This document shows, in pieces, positions 16,621-25,734 of a stretch of DNA of 64,000 bases. Under the pieces are notes generated by a model. The model did no database searches. It had not been told where the DNA came from and was given only the letters and a program-made list of their open reading frames with translations. A program made the translations under genes and the position numbers. Location of the stretch: assembly GCA_016709225.1 (NCBI GenBank), contig JADJEE010000012.1, positions 620,001 through 684,000 on the forward strand, given 5' to 3'. The first letter of the stretch is position 1. Each line of letters begins with the position of its first letter. The stretch comes from Deltaproteobacteria bacterium. Lineage in GTDB: Bacteria; Myxococcota_A; Polyangia; Nannocystales; Nannocystaceae.

Positions 16621-18093
16621 TCAGCTGCCGCAGGCGACGTTGCGCTTCTGCAGCGCGATGGCCTCGGCGTCCTCGACGTGCTCGGCCTCGCGGAGCAGCC
16701 AGCGGAACATCTGGTGCGCGTGCACGCGGTTCTTGCGGTCGTTCCACAGCCACGCCGCGAGCGCGCACACCGAGGCGTGCACGATCTGGAACGCCATGCG
16801 GTGCAGGCCCTCACCGGTCAGTCCGATCGCGCGCTCGTACGCGGTGCGGATCGCCAGGTACTCCCGCCACTCCTCGTGCACGGGCAGTGCCTTGCGGGCC
16901 TTCACGCGGGTGTGCAGTGCATCGGCGAGCACCTCGAGCTCGTCGAGCAACCGCTGCCGCACGGCGCGGCGCAGGCGGCCGAAGCTGTCGTGCTTGGCAT
17001 GGGGATCCTCGCCGACCGCAAGCTCGGTGCTGCGCACGACGGCGAGCAGATCGCGATCGACGCTCTCGCGCAGACGCACCGGCGCATCGAGCTTGGCGCC
17101 GAGCTCCGCGGCGCGGGTGCGCATGGCCCTGGCGACCGGCGCGTCGTCGAGCACGCGATCCCACGCGCGGCACGTGGCCTCGAGGGTCGGCAGATCGATC
17201 CGCGCCCGACGCAGCGCGGCCGCCACGACGACCGCGTGCATCCGCAGCGCATGCTCGCGCGGTGTGCCGATGGTCGGTGGGATCGGCTGGGCCGGCGGCG
17301 GCACCGGAGCGGACGTGGCGTGGTCCGGCGCGTGGGCACTCGCGCGCTCCACCAGCGCAACGAAGCCGGCGCGACCCACCACCGCGCGCAGCAGCGCCTG
17401 CAGCTCGCGCGGCTCGGGCACCGGCGGCCGGCCCAGCAGGCGACGGCCGACCGCCGCCAACAGCCGCGTCGCCCGATCGGCATCGCGATCGTCGCCGAGC
17501 TCGATCACCCGGGCCCACGCACCACGCTCGGCAGCCTCGGCCGCGCACCACTGCACCGCCAGCACGCGCGCCATCCGGGGCGCACTCTTGCCCTCGAACT
17601 CGACCAGGCTCGCGATCCACTGCCGCGCCGCCGCACGATCACCCCGCGCCTGCGCGAGCAGGCCGGTGGCGAGCAAGTTCGCCGCGCCGGCGTCGTCGGG
17701 CCCGAGCCGCCGCTCCACGAACGCCATCGCGGCCGGCTTCGCCCCGCCACGCAGGGCCGCCCACGCGGCGGCGACGAGCGCACCACCTTTGTTGTCGTCG
17801 AACCACACCCAGGTGCTGCCGCGCACGACGAAGTGGGCCGCCGCGACCATGCCGCGGGGAATCAGCACGCGCGTCGCGAACGCCCACGGCCAGCACGACA
17901 CCACGATGAATGGCAGCGCCACGAACGCGACCGGCTCGCCGGCGAGCATGCCGAGCACGCACGTCAGCGCGAGCCCGACGAGCAGGACCCACTGCAGCAG
18001 GCCGAAGAAGCCCGGCCGCGAGTCCTCCTTCTGCGCGCGCCCCAGCAGGTGGGCGAGCCCGAGCGCGACCGCGAAACCAGCCCAGCTCGGCAT
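16621..18093 (-). CDS. Membrane protein with a helical cytoplasmic domain
   Basis: A 490-residue protein, not recognised. The first 110 residues contain about three hydrophobic helices (AGFAVALGLAHLLG, LLQWVLLVGLALTCVLGMLAG, VAFVALPFIVVSCWPWAF). The remaining 380 residues are helix-rich and soluble, with Arg/Ala-rich repeats like a TPR-type solenoid (AANLLATGLLAQARGDRAAARQWI). The last residues contain WLLREAEHVEDAE. The start ATG at 18093 lies 2 bp after the stop of the J-like gene, which points to translational coupling. It is the third gene of the operon that starts with the Hsp70-like gene. Confidence 0.62.
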   Translation of the reverse strand: MPSWAGFAVALGLAHLLGRAQKEDSRPGFFGLLQWVLLVGLALTCVLGMLAGEPVAFVALPFIVVSCWPWAFATRVLIPRGMVAAAHFVVRGSTWVWFDDNKGGALVAAAWAALRGGAKPAAMAFVERRLGPDDAGAANLLATGLLAQARGDRAAARQWIASLVEFEGKSAPRMARVLAVQWCAAEAAERGAWARVIELGDDRDADRATRLLAAVGRRLLGRPPVPEPRELQALLRAVVGRAGFVALVERASAHAPDHATSAPVPPPAQPIPPTIGTPREHALRMHAVVVAAALRRARIDLPTLEATCRAWDRVLDDAPVARAMRTRAAELGAKLDAPVRLRESVDRDLLAVVRSTELAVGEDPHAKHDSFGRLRRAVRQRLLDELEVLADALHTRVKARKALPVHEEWREYLAIRTAYERAIGLTGEGLHRMAFQIVHASVCALAAWLWNDRKNRVHAHQMFRWLLREAEHVEDAEAIALQKRNVACGS

Positions 18094-18095
18094 CG

Positions 18096-18461
18096 TCAGC
18101 GCCCGCTCCAACCCAGCGGGGTCATCGCGTCGAAGCCGAGCGCCGCGAGGTCATCATCCGCCGACATCGCTGCGTCGTCCGCCACCTCGGCCGCTGCCAC
18201 ACCCGCGTCGGGCGACCACCACAGCTCCGCGAGCGCGCGCTTGTCGGGCTCGCGCAGCTGCGCCATCGCGGCCCGCACGGCCTCGGGCGTGCGCGCGCGT
18301 GGGCCCAGCGGGGTCGCGTACAGCCGCGCGCTGGCCAGGCCCAGCTCGAGCATCGCGAGCCACTTCTGTCCGGCGCGCTCGACCTCGGCCCGCGTGGCGC
18401 TGGCGTCGAGCTCGAGCACGGCGAAGGGGTTCTCGGCGATCGCAGCTCCGAGCTCGGTCAT
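18096..18461 (-). CDS. Small J-domain-like protein (HPD missing)
   Basis: A 121-residue protein. The first 75 residues (NPFAVLELDASATRAEVER, then RTPEAVRAAMAQLREPDKR) look like a J-domain layout: helix I with NPFAVLEL, the amphipathic helix II, a long insertion and helix IV with the dP.KR ending. The HPD tripeptide that activates Hsp70 ATPase is absent; the equivalent region reads ATPLGP. The acidic tail (DDAAMSADDDLAALG) is unstructured. Its place between an Hsp70-like gene and a membrane-protein gene on the same strand suggests an Hsp70 partner. Interaction is inference from context. Confidence 0.5.
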   Translation of the reverse strand: MTELGAAIAENPFAVLELDASATRAEVERAGQKWLAMLELGLASARLYATPLGPRARTPEAVRAAMAQLREPDKRALAELWWSPDAGVAAAEVADDAAMSADDDLAALGFDAMTPLGWSGR

Positions 18462-18522
18462 CGGTGGCCGCGATCGTAGCGCCGCGACGACGCGGCGGCC
18501 ACGACGAAGTCAGCGCAACGCC

Positions 18523-20985
18523 TCAGCGGACGCCGGAGTCGAAGCCCTGTCGCCGCGCGGCGGGATCGTGGGGCAGCAGCTTCCACAGCTTCTCGGTGAT
18601 GCGCCGCAGCGCGACCACGTCGTCGCGGCCACGGGCGTCCTTGCCCTCCTTCACCAGCGCCTGCGCCTTGGGCAGGTCGGTGGCGGCGTCGAGGTGGCTG
18701 ACGGCATCGTCGAACAGCGCCGGCCACGTGTCGGGGTCGCGGTACCACGCGGTCTCGCCCAGCTGCGAGGCCAACCGCAGCTGCCGCTGCAGCTCGCGAA
18801 TGTTGCGCTCGTCGCGGGCGCGCTCGACCGCGTGGGCGATCTCCTCGAACAGCGCCTGCTCGCGCTCGGTGCCGAGCTGTGAGACCTGGCTGCCCGACCA
18901 CGTCATCGTACGCACTGCGCGTTGCTCGAGCTCGGGCCACTGCTTGGCCTGCTCTAGCACGTCGAGCGAGGCATCGATCTCGAGCAGGTTGCGACGCGCC
19001 CGCTGGCCGGCGTCGTCGTTGCCGCCCTGGGCCGCGCCGAGATCCCGCGCGACGTCGCCGAGGTCCTGCTCCGCGCGCTCGAGCGCCGCGATGATCTGCG
19101 GCATGCCGCGGCGGAAGGCCTCCGCCCGCAGGTCGTCGACACGCTGCCGCAGCGCCCCCAGGCTCGCCAGCAGCACCTCGGGATCGGCGGCCGGCACCAA
19201 CAGCTGCGCGACGTGATCGAACATCTGATCGAGTGCGGGCACCAGCGCGCGCACCACCAATCGACCGCCACGATCGAGCTCGAGTGTGAGCTCGACGTCG
19301 GATCCCGCGGGCAGCGAGCGCGGCAGCGCCGAGCCGGGGATCTCCAAGGTCCCCACCAGGCGGCACAGATGGGCGTGGTCGTGCTCGCCCTGCACCACCG
19401 GCACCTTGAGCACGCTCTGGGACGCGCCCTTGGCCACGCTCTCGACCGTCGCGTGGGTGAAGCTGCGCCGCGCCGGCAGCGGGGTGCCGCGCTCGAAGTA
19501 GACCTGCACGCGATCGTTGGCGAGTGCGACCCCGATCGAGCGCGACAGCGGCGGATCGGTGATGGTGAGCCCCTGCACGATCGTGATCGTCCGCGGATCG
19601 ACCGGGATGCTGGCACCGGCGCCGTCGTCGGCGAGCACCTCGAACACGTTGGAGCGTCGCGGCTGCAGCTCGACGAGCAGCGCGAACGCCTGCTCGGCAT
19701 CGAAGGTGGCCCACTCGCTGCGCCACTCGCCGTCGGCCCGCGCGAGCGCGACGCGCTTGGGCTGCGGCCCGCTGTCGCCTCCGACCACGCGCCCGACCAC
19801 GTGCGGCGTCAGGTCCGAGGACACCGCGGGGTATTGCAGCCACAACCGCACGCCACGGCGTACCAGCGGACCGGCCGGCCGCGCGTCGAGCCCGGCGGTC
19901 GCGGCGTAGATCGCCGCGCCCTGGGCCACCAGTGTCATCGGATCGAGGCCGTCGGCGATCGGCGCGGCGAGGGCCTCGCCGACGCGCATGCGCAGCAGCG
20001 GCGTGACCGTCGGCCCGCCCACGAACACCACCCGCGCGAGCCGACCGACCTCGGTGTCGTGCTCGCGCAGCAGTCGCTGACAGACCTCGATCGAGCGCTC
20101 GACCAGCGGCGACACCGCGGCCTCGAGCTGCGCGCGCGTCATCACCAGCTCGGGCTCGAGCTCGCGACCGTCCGGCAACACCAAGGGTGACGCGAACGAG
20201 AACTCGGCCTCGTCGGCGCGGCTGAGCTGCACCTTGGCGTCCTCGGCCGCGTGCTTGAGCTGGGCGACGACGCGGGCGCACGCAGGGTCGTCGCGACGGA
20301 TGTCGACGCCGTGCTCGCGCGAGAGCTCGCCCAGCGCCCAGTCGACCACCGCCCAGTCGAAGTCGCGACCGCCGAGGAAGTTGTCGCCGTCGTGACCGAC
20401 CACGCGCAGGAAGCCGCCATCGGTCTCCAGCAGCGACGCATCGAACGTGCCACCACCGAGGTCGTAGACCAACCAGCGACCGTCGCCCTCGGCGGCGGTC
20501 CAGCCAGCCGCGAGCGCCGACGCGATCGGCTCCTGCAACAGCTCGACCTTGTCGAAGCCCGCCAGGCGAGCGGCCTCCGAGATCGCGGCGCTCTGCGGCA
20601 GCTCGAACAGCGCAGGCACGGAGATGACCGCGCAGGTCGGCATCACGCCCAGCTGATCGGCGACGTCCTGCCGCAGCGAGCGGAGCACCTCGGCGGCGAG
20701 CTCGGGGGGCGACGCCTGCCGCCCCGCCGCCGGGAAGTCGAACGCGCGCGCGGTGCCCATGAGACGCTTGAACTCGCTCTTGGTGTTGTCCGCGTCGCGC
20801 TCGAGCCACTTGCGCGCATTGGCACCGACGACCACCCGCCCCTTGCCATCGATACGAACCACCGAGGGCGTTAGGCTCGCGCCTTGGGCATTGCGCACGA
20901 CGACGGTCGACTCGCCGTCGAACACTGCGACCGCGGAGTTGGTGGTGCCGAGATCGATTCCGACGTACACGGGGCGTTCGGACAT
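18523..20985 (-). CDS. Hsp70-family protein with an extended C-terminus
   Basis: An 820-residue protein. The N-terminal ATPase domain is clear: VYVGIDLGTTNSAVAVF (phosphate 1), VYDLGGGTFDASLLE (phosphate 2) and VVFVGGPTVTPLLRMRVGEALA (adenosine motif, residues 330-350). The substrate-binding half is only weakly conserved. Beyond residue 580 comes a long helical extension rich in Glu, Arg and Ala instead of the compact DnaK lid. Canonical DnaK is about 640 residues, so this is a paralog, not the housekeeping chaperone. ATG 20985 starts with MSERPVYVGIDLG. It is the first gene of a three-gene operon with a J-like protein and a membrane protein. A membrane-linked chaperone function is a guess. 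Confidence 0.85.
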   Translation of the reverse strand: MSERPVYVGIDLGTTNSAVAVFDGESTVVVRNAQGASLTPSVVRIDGKGRVVVGANARKWLERDADNTKSEFKRLMGTARAFDFPAAGRQASPPELAAEVLRSLRQDVADQLGVMPTCAVISVPALFELPQSAAISEAARLAGFDKVELLQEPIASALAAGWTAAEGDGRWLVYDLGGGTFDASLLETDGGFLRVVGHDGDNFLGGRDFDWAVVDWALGELSREHGVDIRRDDPACARVVAQLKHAAEDAKVQLSRADEAEFSFASPLVLPDGRELEPELVMTRAQLEAAVSPLVERSIEVCQRLLREHDTEVGRLARVVFVGGPTVTPLLRMRVGEALAAPIADGLDPMTLVAQGAAIYAATAGLDARPAGPLVRRGVRLWLQYPAVSSDLTPHVVGRVVGGDSGPQPKRVALARADGEWRSEWATFDAEQAFALLVELQPRRSNVFEVLADDGAGASIPVDPRTITIVQGLTITDPPLSRSIGVALANDRVQVYFERGTPLPARRSFTHATVESVAKGASQSVLKVPVVQGEHDHAHLCRLVGTLEIPGSALPRSLPAGSDVELTLELDRGGRLVVRALVPALDQMFDHVAQLLVPAADPEVLLASLGALRQRVDDLRAEAFRRGMPQIIAALERAEQDLGDVARDLGAAQGGNDDAGQRARRNLLEIDASLDVLEQAKQWPELEQRAVRTMTWSGSQVSQLGTEREQALFEEIAHAVERARDERNIRELQRQLRLASQLGETAWYRDPDTWPALFDDAVSHLDAATDLPKAQALVKEGKDARGRDDVVALRRITEKLWKLLPHDPAARRQGFDSGVR

Positions 20986-21185
20986 TGATCGCGAGCATAC
21001 CCCCGCGGCCACGCTCGCACGCGTCGCGGCCCCACCTGCGCCGCCGCCCGCGCCTGCCCGCGCCAATGCGCCGGCACGTCCGCGATCCCACGCCGTGCGA
21101 TCACCCCGGGCCCACCGTGCTTGAAGTCGGGACACGGCTCGCAGTAGCGTCCGCGCTTCCACCCCTCGACCAGGGAAATCCGACC

Positions 21186-22130
21186 ATGAACCTTCGCCAT
21201 GCCTTCCATGTCCCGGCCCTGTGCGCACTGCTCTCGATCGCCTGCGGCGATGGTGGTTCCGACACCGGTACGACCACGGGCGACTCCGACACCGACTCGA
21301 ACAGCAACTCCGCGTCCGACTCGGTGACCATGGGCGTCACGCTCTCGGCGGGCTCGATGAGCGCGACCACGACCGACGCCAGCAGCGACAGCTCGGCCAC
21401 CGACGCCACCACGACCACCGCCACGGGCAGCGACAGCGGCTCGACCAACGCCGACGGCAGCTCGTCGTCGGGCGCCGCCGACGGCTCGAGCTCGTCCGGC
21501 GGATCGTCGAGCGGCGGCGACATGGGCAACACCATCTACGAGATCCAAGACGGCACCATCGCCGAAGACACCGCGGTCGAGGTCTACGGCGTGGTCGTGA
21601 CCGCCGTGAACGTCGGCGGCTTCTGGGCGCAGGAGCCCGGCGGCGGCGAGTACAGCGGCGTGCAGGTGTTCTCCGGCATGGGCGGCCCCGACGTCTCGGG
21701 CGTGCAGGTCGGCGACATCGTCGACTTCAGCGGCACCACCAACGAGTTCTTCGAGGTCACCCAGATCGTCATCACCGACGGCACCTTCGACATCACCGGC
21801 AGCACGACCCCGCCCGACGCAGAGCTTCTGCCGATCGCGACCCTGATCGACGGCACCACCGGCGAGCCCTGGGAGTCGGTGCTCGTGCGCATCGAGGGCA
21901 CGCTGACCGCCGGGGCGCTGTCGATGTTCGACGAGTTCCCGGTCGCCGACGGCCCGGACTCCATCATCATCGACAACTTCGCCTACAGCGTCTCGATGTC
22001 GGGCGACTTCCCCGGCTTCGGCACCGGCGCGACCTTCGACGCCATCCAGGGTCCGCTGAACTTCTCGTTCATGAACTTCAAGATTGCGCCGCGCGACGCC
22101 GACGATCTCGAGGGCTACCAGGCCCCGTGA
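21186..22130 (+). CDS. Lipoprotein with an OB-fold-like domain
   Basis: A 314-residue protein. ATG 21186 gives MNLRHAFHVPALCALLSIACGDGG, a lipoprotein signal (lipobox SIAC). Residues 25-115 are a long Ser/Thr/Asp/Gly linker. The mature domain begins NTIYEIQDGTIAEDTAVEV and continues with VVVTAVNVGGFWAQEPGG, GVQVGDIVDFSGTT and VTQIVI. This is the strand pattern of the OB-fold domain seen next to secreted nucleases and lamin-tail proteins (YhcR-like). No nuclease domain is attached here, so a binding role is more likely. It is divergent from the Hsp70-like gene and ends 4 bp before the convergent gene. Confidence 0.65.
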   Translation: MNLRHAFHVPALCALLSIACGDGGSDTGTTTGDSDTDSNSNSASDSVTMGVTLSAGSMSATTTDASSDSSATDATTTTATGSDSGSTNADGSSSSGAADGSSSSGGSSSGGDMGNTIYEIQDGTIAEDTAVEVYGVVVTAVNVGGFWAQEPGGGEYSGVQVFSGMGGPDVSGVQVGDIVDFSGTTNEFFEVTQIVITDGTFDITGSTTPPDAELLPIATLIDGTTGEPWESVLVRIEGTLTAGALSMFDEFPVADGPDSIIIDNFAYSVSMSGDFPGFGTGATFDAIQGPLNFSFMNFKIAPRDADDLEGYQAP

Positions 22131-22134
22131 GCCG

Positions 22135-22746
22135 CTACGGCGGGCCGGCCTCGAGGGAGACCACCCGCCAGTTGTTGATGCCGTGGTTGTGCAGGTGCAT
22201 GACCACCGGCGCCCCCGCTGCGATCGCGCGCGGTGGGGTCCAGCTGGCCTGCACGATGTCGTAGGCCTTGGGGATCTCGATCTCGAGGTCGAACGCGACC
22301 TCACCGTCGATCGTGAAGAGCACGTGGCCGACGGCGGGCTCGGGCGCCAAGAGGTCGTCGTGGGTCAGCACGAAGGTGACGATGTCGCCGGCGTCGATCG
22401 CGGCGACGCTCGGCTGCGTGAACACGCCGTAGTTGCAGGCGCCGGTGTCGACCTCGAACAGGCCGATCTCGTCGTCGAACCCGAACTCGCACGTGACCGT
22501 GGCCGGTGCGTGTGCTGGCATCGGATCCACGGCGCCGTCGCGCACCCACGCCGACGACAGCACGAGGTCGACCGGACCATCGTGCGTCGCACCGCTGCTC
22601 TCGCCCGCGCCGCTGGTGTCGCCGCCCTCCGACGTCGCGCCGGGGTCGTCGCCGCTGCCGCGCTCGCTGGCGCACGCGAGCGCACAGGCGAGCGCGAGCA
22701 ACGAAGGCACGGCGGATCGAGCTCGGTTCACGACACCTTCGAGCAT
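22135..22746 (-). CDS. Small lipoprotein, unknown function
   Basis: A 203-residue protein starting at ATG 22746. The signal peptide ends ALACALAC, with a short Ser/Gly/Glu linker after it. The mature part contains CEFGFDDEIGLFEVDTGACNYG with two cysteines that may pair, then AIDAGDIVTFVLTHDDLLA and VVMHLHNHGINNWRVV. The final HLHNHG resembles the metal-site His pattern of cupredoxin- or cupin-like folds, but no complete ligand set is visible. I do not recognise the family. It is convergent with the OB-fold lipoprotein, 4 bp apart. Confidence 0.6.
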   Translation of the reverse strand: MLEGVVNRARSAVPSLLALACALACASERGSGDDPGATSEGGDTSGAGESSGATHDGPVDLVLSSAWVRDGAVDPMPAHAPATVTCEFGFDDEIGLFEVDTGACNYGVFTQPSVAAIDAGDIVTFVLTHDDLLAPEPAVGHVLFTIDGEVAFDLEIEIPKAYDIVQASWTPPRAIAAGAPVVMHLHNHGINNWRVVSLEAGPP

Positions 22747-22928
22747 GCACGAACACTCACGTGGGCTGAACACCGCCGACTGCAGAATCTGCTCCCACGC
22801 CGCGCCGCCCCGCACCCGCCCGCGATTCCACGAGCTTCGCGCGCTCCGGCCGGAGGCCGCACGGGGTCGCCATGGACGATGGTCCAGGGGCGCGCGCCCA
22901 TCGGGCACCCGCGCTATTCTCGTCAGCG

Positions 22929-23390
22929 GTGCGAAGCCTCGCGTTGACGCTGGTGCTCGCGACGCCGGCCTGCGCGGAGGACACCCTCGAGGTCGAGCTG
23001 TCGCTGCGCGATCACGGTTGCAGCGCCGACGCACTCGCCGAGGTGTCGGTGGTGTCGATCGAGATCTACGGCGAGCACGACGGCACCCTGTGCACCCTCG
23101 GCCGTCGGTGCCTGTTCGGGGTCGGCCCACTCGACGACATCGCCGGGCTCTCTCAGACCCTCGCCGACGCCAACCAACCGCTGGTCGACGCCGCGCTCAC
23201 CGGCGCGGAGTACATCCACGTGGTCGGGCGCGCCGAGAGCTGTTGGGACCTACCGGACCCGGTCGACGGCGCGGTGCCGGACCACCCGGTGTGCGGCTCC
23301 AACGATCTCGCGGCCATCGATGGCGACGTGCTGCCGATCGAGATGCAGTGTGGTGGTTGCAAGGCGATGGAGGTGCCGCTGTGCCCGTGA
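22929..23390 (+). CDS. Small secreted cysteine-rich lipoprotein
   Basis: A 153-residue protein. The start is taken as GTG 22929 (VRSLALTLVLATPACAED), which gives a compact lipoprotein signal with PAC at the cleavage site; a longer in-frame ATG at 22872 has no signal in front. The mature chain carries eight cysteines (for example CSADALAE, LCTLGRRCLFG, SCWDL, VCGSND, QCGGCKAM). Short beta-rich segments suggest a disulfide-stabilised small domain. No family is recognised. Confidence 0.55.
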   Translation: MRSLALTLVLATPACAEDTLEVELSLRDHGCSADALAEVSVVSIEIYGEHDGTLCTLGRRCLFGVGPLDDIAGLSQTLADANQPLVDAALTGAEYIHVVGRAESCWDLPDPVDGAVPDHPVCGSNDLAAIDGDVLPIEMQCGGCKAMEVPLCP

Positions 23391-23411
23391 ATTCGACCGC
23401 CGGACGGCGTG

Positions 23412-23452
23412 GTCGCGGGGCCATGGATCGCAGTCCATGGTGGGGCCGCGAC
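23412..23452. repeat. Interrupted palindrome between two lipoprotein genes
   Basis: GTCGCGG (23412-23418) pairs with CCGCGAC (23446-23452), and inside it CCATGGA (23421-23427) pairs with TCCATGG (23434-23440), leaving a 6-nt loop. It lies 22 bp after the stop at 23390 and 114 bp before the next start. It could be a transcript-end hairpin or an operator; there is no T-run. Confidence 0.45.
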
Positions 23453-23566
23453 GGCCACCCGCCGGGCGCGGTGCCGCGCCCGCCGGTGCGCAACGACGCG
23501 CCTGTGGTCGCCTCGCGCGCTGGCTCGGGCTTGGAACCGATCGTGCAGCGTCGCGGGCGTACCCGC

Positions 23567-24457
23567 ATGCACCACCCACCGGCCCTGCTCGCCCTGTGCC
23601 TCGCCGTCGCGTCCGCCTGCGACGTGGCCGACGACGCAGTCGATGTCGCGGTCGCCGAGCGCAGCGTGAACGCGCTGTCGGCCAACACCAACCTCGCCTT
23701 GGTGGCGGAGCGGTTCGCCGGTGAGCCCGCGATGGCCGCGATGTCGGTCGACGCCGCACGCACCCGTGCGGTCGAGCTGGTGGCCCAGCGCGTCGGTGCG
23801 CTCGCGCTGCTCAGCTGCGACCCGCAGGTCACGGCCGACCCGGTCGCAGGCACGGTGCACGCCATGGTCGCCGACTGTCGCATCGGCCCGGTGCGACTCG
23901 ACGGCGAGATCGACGGCAGCGTCGCGATCGAGACCGCCGCGTGCGACACCGGCGAGTGCCCCAGCACGGTGGTGTGGACGCTGGACGACTTCGACCTGCA
24001 GATCGGCGCCAATCTGCTGGCGAACCGCCGCCCGCACTTCGTCGGGCCGGTGACGTTCCGCGACCCGATCGACGCGGCGCTGCCGATGTCGTGGGCGACC
24101 GGTGAGGGCTTCGTGACCGACATCCCGTTCGGGCTGTTCGACACAGTCTCCCACGCGTCGTGGACCTTCGACGCCGACGACTGCGTGACCATGCAGGTCG
24201 AATCGCGCCTCGACCGTCAGCTCGAGGTCGGCGACGACGCGACCAGCCAACGCGATCGCGAGCGACGCATCGGCACCATGGTCGTCTCGGTATCCGAGCT
24301 GCGTCGCTGCCCTGCGAAGTGCCCCACCGCCGGTCACGTGCAGCTCGCCTTCGGCCGCGGCCACGTGCTCGCATGGGAGTACGACGACGATCGCACGGTC
24401 GAGGTCACCGCCCCGGGCGGCCGTCACTTCGAGACCGAGCTCGCCTGCGACGAGTGA
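23567..24457 (+). CDS. Lipoprotein, unknown function
   Basis: A 296-residue protein. ATG 23567 gives MHHPPALLALCLAVASACDVADD, a lipoprotein signal (lipobox ASAC). The mature part begins with an Ala/Val helix (NLALVAERFAGEPAMAAMSVDAARTRAVELV) and then has mainly beta structure with paired cysteines (SCDPQ..ADCRIG, ACDTGECP, DDCVTM, RRCPAKCP). The pattern is typical of the many orphan surface lipoproteins in this window. The frame is open far upstream, but nothing there looks like a gene. It stops 14 bp before the convergent anti-sigma-like gene. Confidence 0.6.
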   Translation: MHHPPALLALCLAVASACDVADDAVDVAVAERSVNALSANTNLALVAERFAGEPAMAAMSVDAARTRAVELVAQRVGALALLSCDPQVTADPVAGTVHAMVADCRIGPVRLDGEIDGSVAIETAACDTGECPSTVVWTLDDFDLQIGANLLANRRPHFVGPVTFRDPIDAALPMSWATGEGFVTDIPFGLFDTVSHASWTFDADDCVTMQVESRLDRQLEVGDDATSQRDRERRIGTMVVSVSELRRCPAKCPTAGHVQLAFGRGHVLAWEYDDDRTVEVTAPGGRHFETELACDE

Positions 24458-24471
24458 CGCCCCGTGCGGGC

Positions 24472-25116
24472 TCACCGTGTCCACGGGTCGCGGAAATCGA
24501 GCGGGACCTCGATCTCGACCGGCGCGTCGTCGGCGGGCGCGTCGAACACCAGGTCGAGCGCGCGGCTGCGAAGGCAGTCGCGAAAGCCGGGATCCTCGAG
24601 CTCGGAGTCGCGGGAGAACTCGGCGACGGTCACGACCCCTCGGCCGTCACGACGGACCACGGTCAACTCGAGCACGAGCTGGCCCGAGTACTGGACCGCG
24701 TTGATGATCAGCGCGCCGTGGCACATCTCGGCGAACGGCATGAAGTCCTCGCGCAGCGTGCGGCCGATCGCCTCGCGCGAGAGACCCGCGGCGGGCGCGG
24801 CCTCGATCTCGCCGGCGACCTCGAGTGCCGCTGGCGGTGGCGGTGCTGCGGACGGTTCCGATGATGGTGATGGCGACGGCGACCGCCACCACAGCACCGC
24901 CAGCACCGCGGCGGCCGCGGCGATGCCCGCGAGTACGATGACCGGTGCCCGACGCGGACGCGGCGGGGGCGTCGGGGGCACTGGGTCGAGTGACACGTCG
25001 TCGTCGTTCATGCGGGCGAGGACTTGATCGGCGAAATCGTCGGACAGTGGCGCCACGCGCCAGGCATCGAGCTCGGGCAGCCGGGGTGGTTCGGGCGTTT
25101 GGGGTGGTTCAGTCAT
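24472..25116 (-). CDS. Single-span anti-sigma-like protein
   Basis: A 214-residue protein coded directly after the ECF sigma gene and overlapping it by 8 bp, the usual arrangement for a cognate anti-sigma factor. Residues 1-57 form an N-terminal cytoplasmic part (ELDAWRVAPLSDDFADQVLARM). Residues 58-77 (APVIVLAGIAAAAAVLAVLW) are a transmembrane helix, followed by a Ser/Pro linker. The periplasmic part has EMCHGALIINAVQYSGQLVLELTV and FRDCLRSRALDLVF, similar to the AgmX/PglI-type C-terminal domain in myxobacteria. A zinc-binding HxxxCxxC motif is missing, so it is not a classical ZAS anti-sigma. Function as anti-sigma is inferred from position. Confidence 0.6.
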   Translation of the reverse strand: MTEPPQTPEPPRLPELDAWRVAPLSDDFADQVLARMNDDDVSLDPVPPTPPPRPRRAPVIVLAGIAAAAAVLAVLWWRSPSPSPSSEPSAAPPPPAALEVAGEIEAAPAAGLSREAIGRTLREDFMPFAEMCHGALIINAVQYSGQLVLELTVVRRDGRGVVTVAEFSRDSELEDPGFRDCLRSRALDLVFDAPADDAPVEIEVPLDFRDPWTR

Positions 25117-25699
25117 GCGCCAGCTCCTCCAGCGCGCGTTGCAGCGCAGCGCGTGCCCGCCACAGTCGCGACTTCACGGTGCCGAGATCGATCCCCAACG
25201 ATGCGGCGATCTCGGCGTACTCGAAGCCGTGGTACTCGCGCAGGACGAAGGCCGCCCGATGCGGCGGCGGCAGCCGACCGATCGCGTCGGCGATCGCCTC
25301 GCCGAGGCGACGACGATCGGGCGCGAGCTCGTCGGCATCGATCGACGCGTGGTCGTCCCCGTCGTCGAGGCTGGTGGTGGGTAGCCGTCGGCGCTCGATC
25401 GCCTGCAGCGCGAGCCGGGTGGCGATCGTGAGCAGCCAGGTCGACAGCCGCGCGGGCCCGTCGGGATCGAACCGCGGCAACGCAGCGAACGCGCGCAGGA
25501 AGGTCTCCTGCGCCAGGTCCTCGGTCAGCGCATCGAGCCCGGAGCCCGCGAGCACGCGCCGCAGCAGCGACCCGACCGCACGCTGGTGCCGCTCGATGAG
25601 TGCCCGACACGCCGCGCGATCGCCCGCCTGCGCTCGCAAGATGACGTCGCGCTCCTGCGTCGGGTTCGGCGGGAGCGGCACGCCCACGCTTGCTCTCAT
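25109..25699 (-). CDS. ECF-family RNA polymerase sigma factor
   Basis: A 196-residue ECF sigma factor. Region 2 includes RAVGSLLRRVLAG and DLAQETFLRAFAALPRF, which melts and reads the -10 element. Region 4 includes AIGRLPPPHRAAFVLREYH and LGIDLGTVKSRLWRARAAL, the -35-reading helix-turn-helix. Both regions are complete. The start is set at ATG 25699; an in-frame GTG at 25711 would add four residues. The neighbouring downstream gene probably encodes its membrane partner, so a signal from the envelope is likely to control it. Target promoters cannot be deduced. Confidence 0.88.
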   Translation of the reverse strand: MRASVGVPLPPNPTQERDVILRAQAGDRAACRALIERHQRAVGSLLRRVLAGSGLDALTEDLAQETFLRAFAALPRFDPDGPARLSTWLLTIATRLALQAIERRRLPTTSLDDGDDHASIDADELAPDRRRLGEAIADAIGRLPPPHRAAFVLREYHGFEYAEIAASLGIDLGTVKSRLWRARAALQRALEELAHD

Positions 25700-25734
25700 C
25701 GCATCGGCCACGTCGATGTACCCTGGCCCACGTC

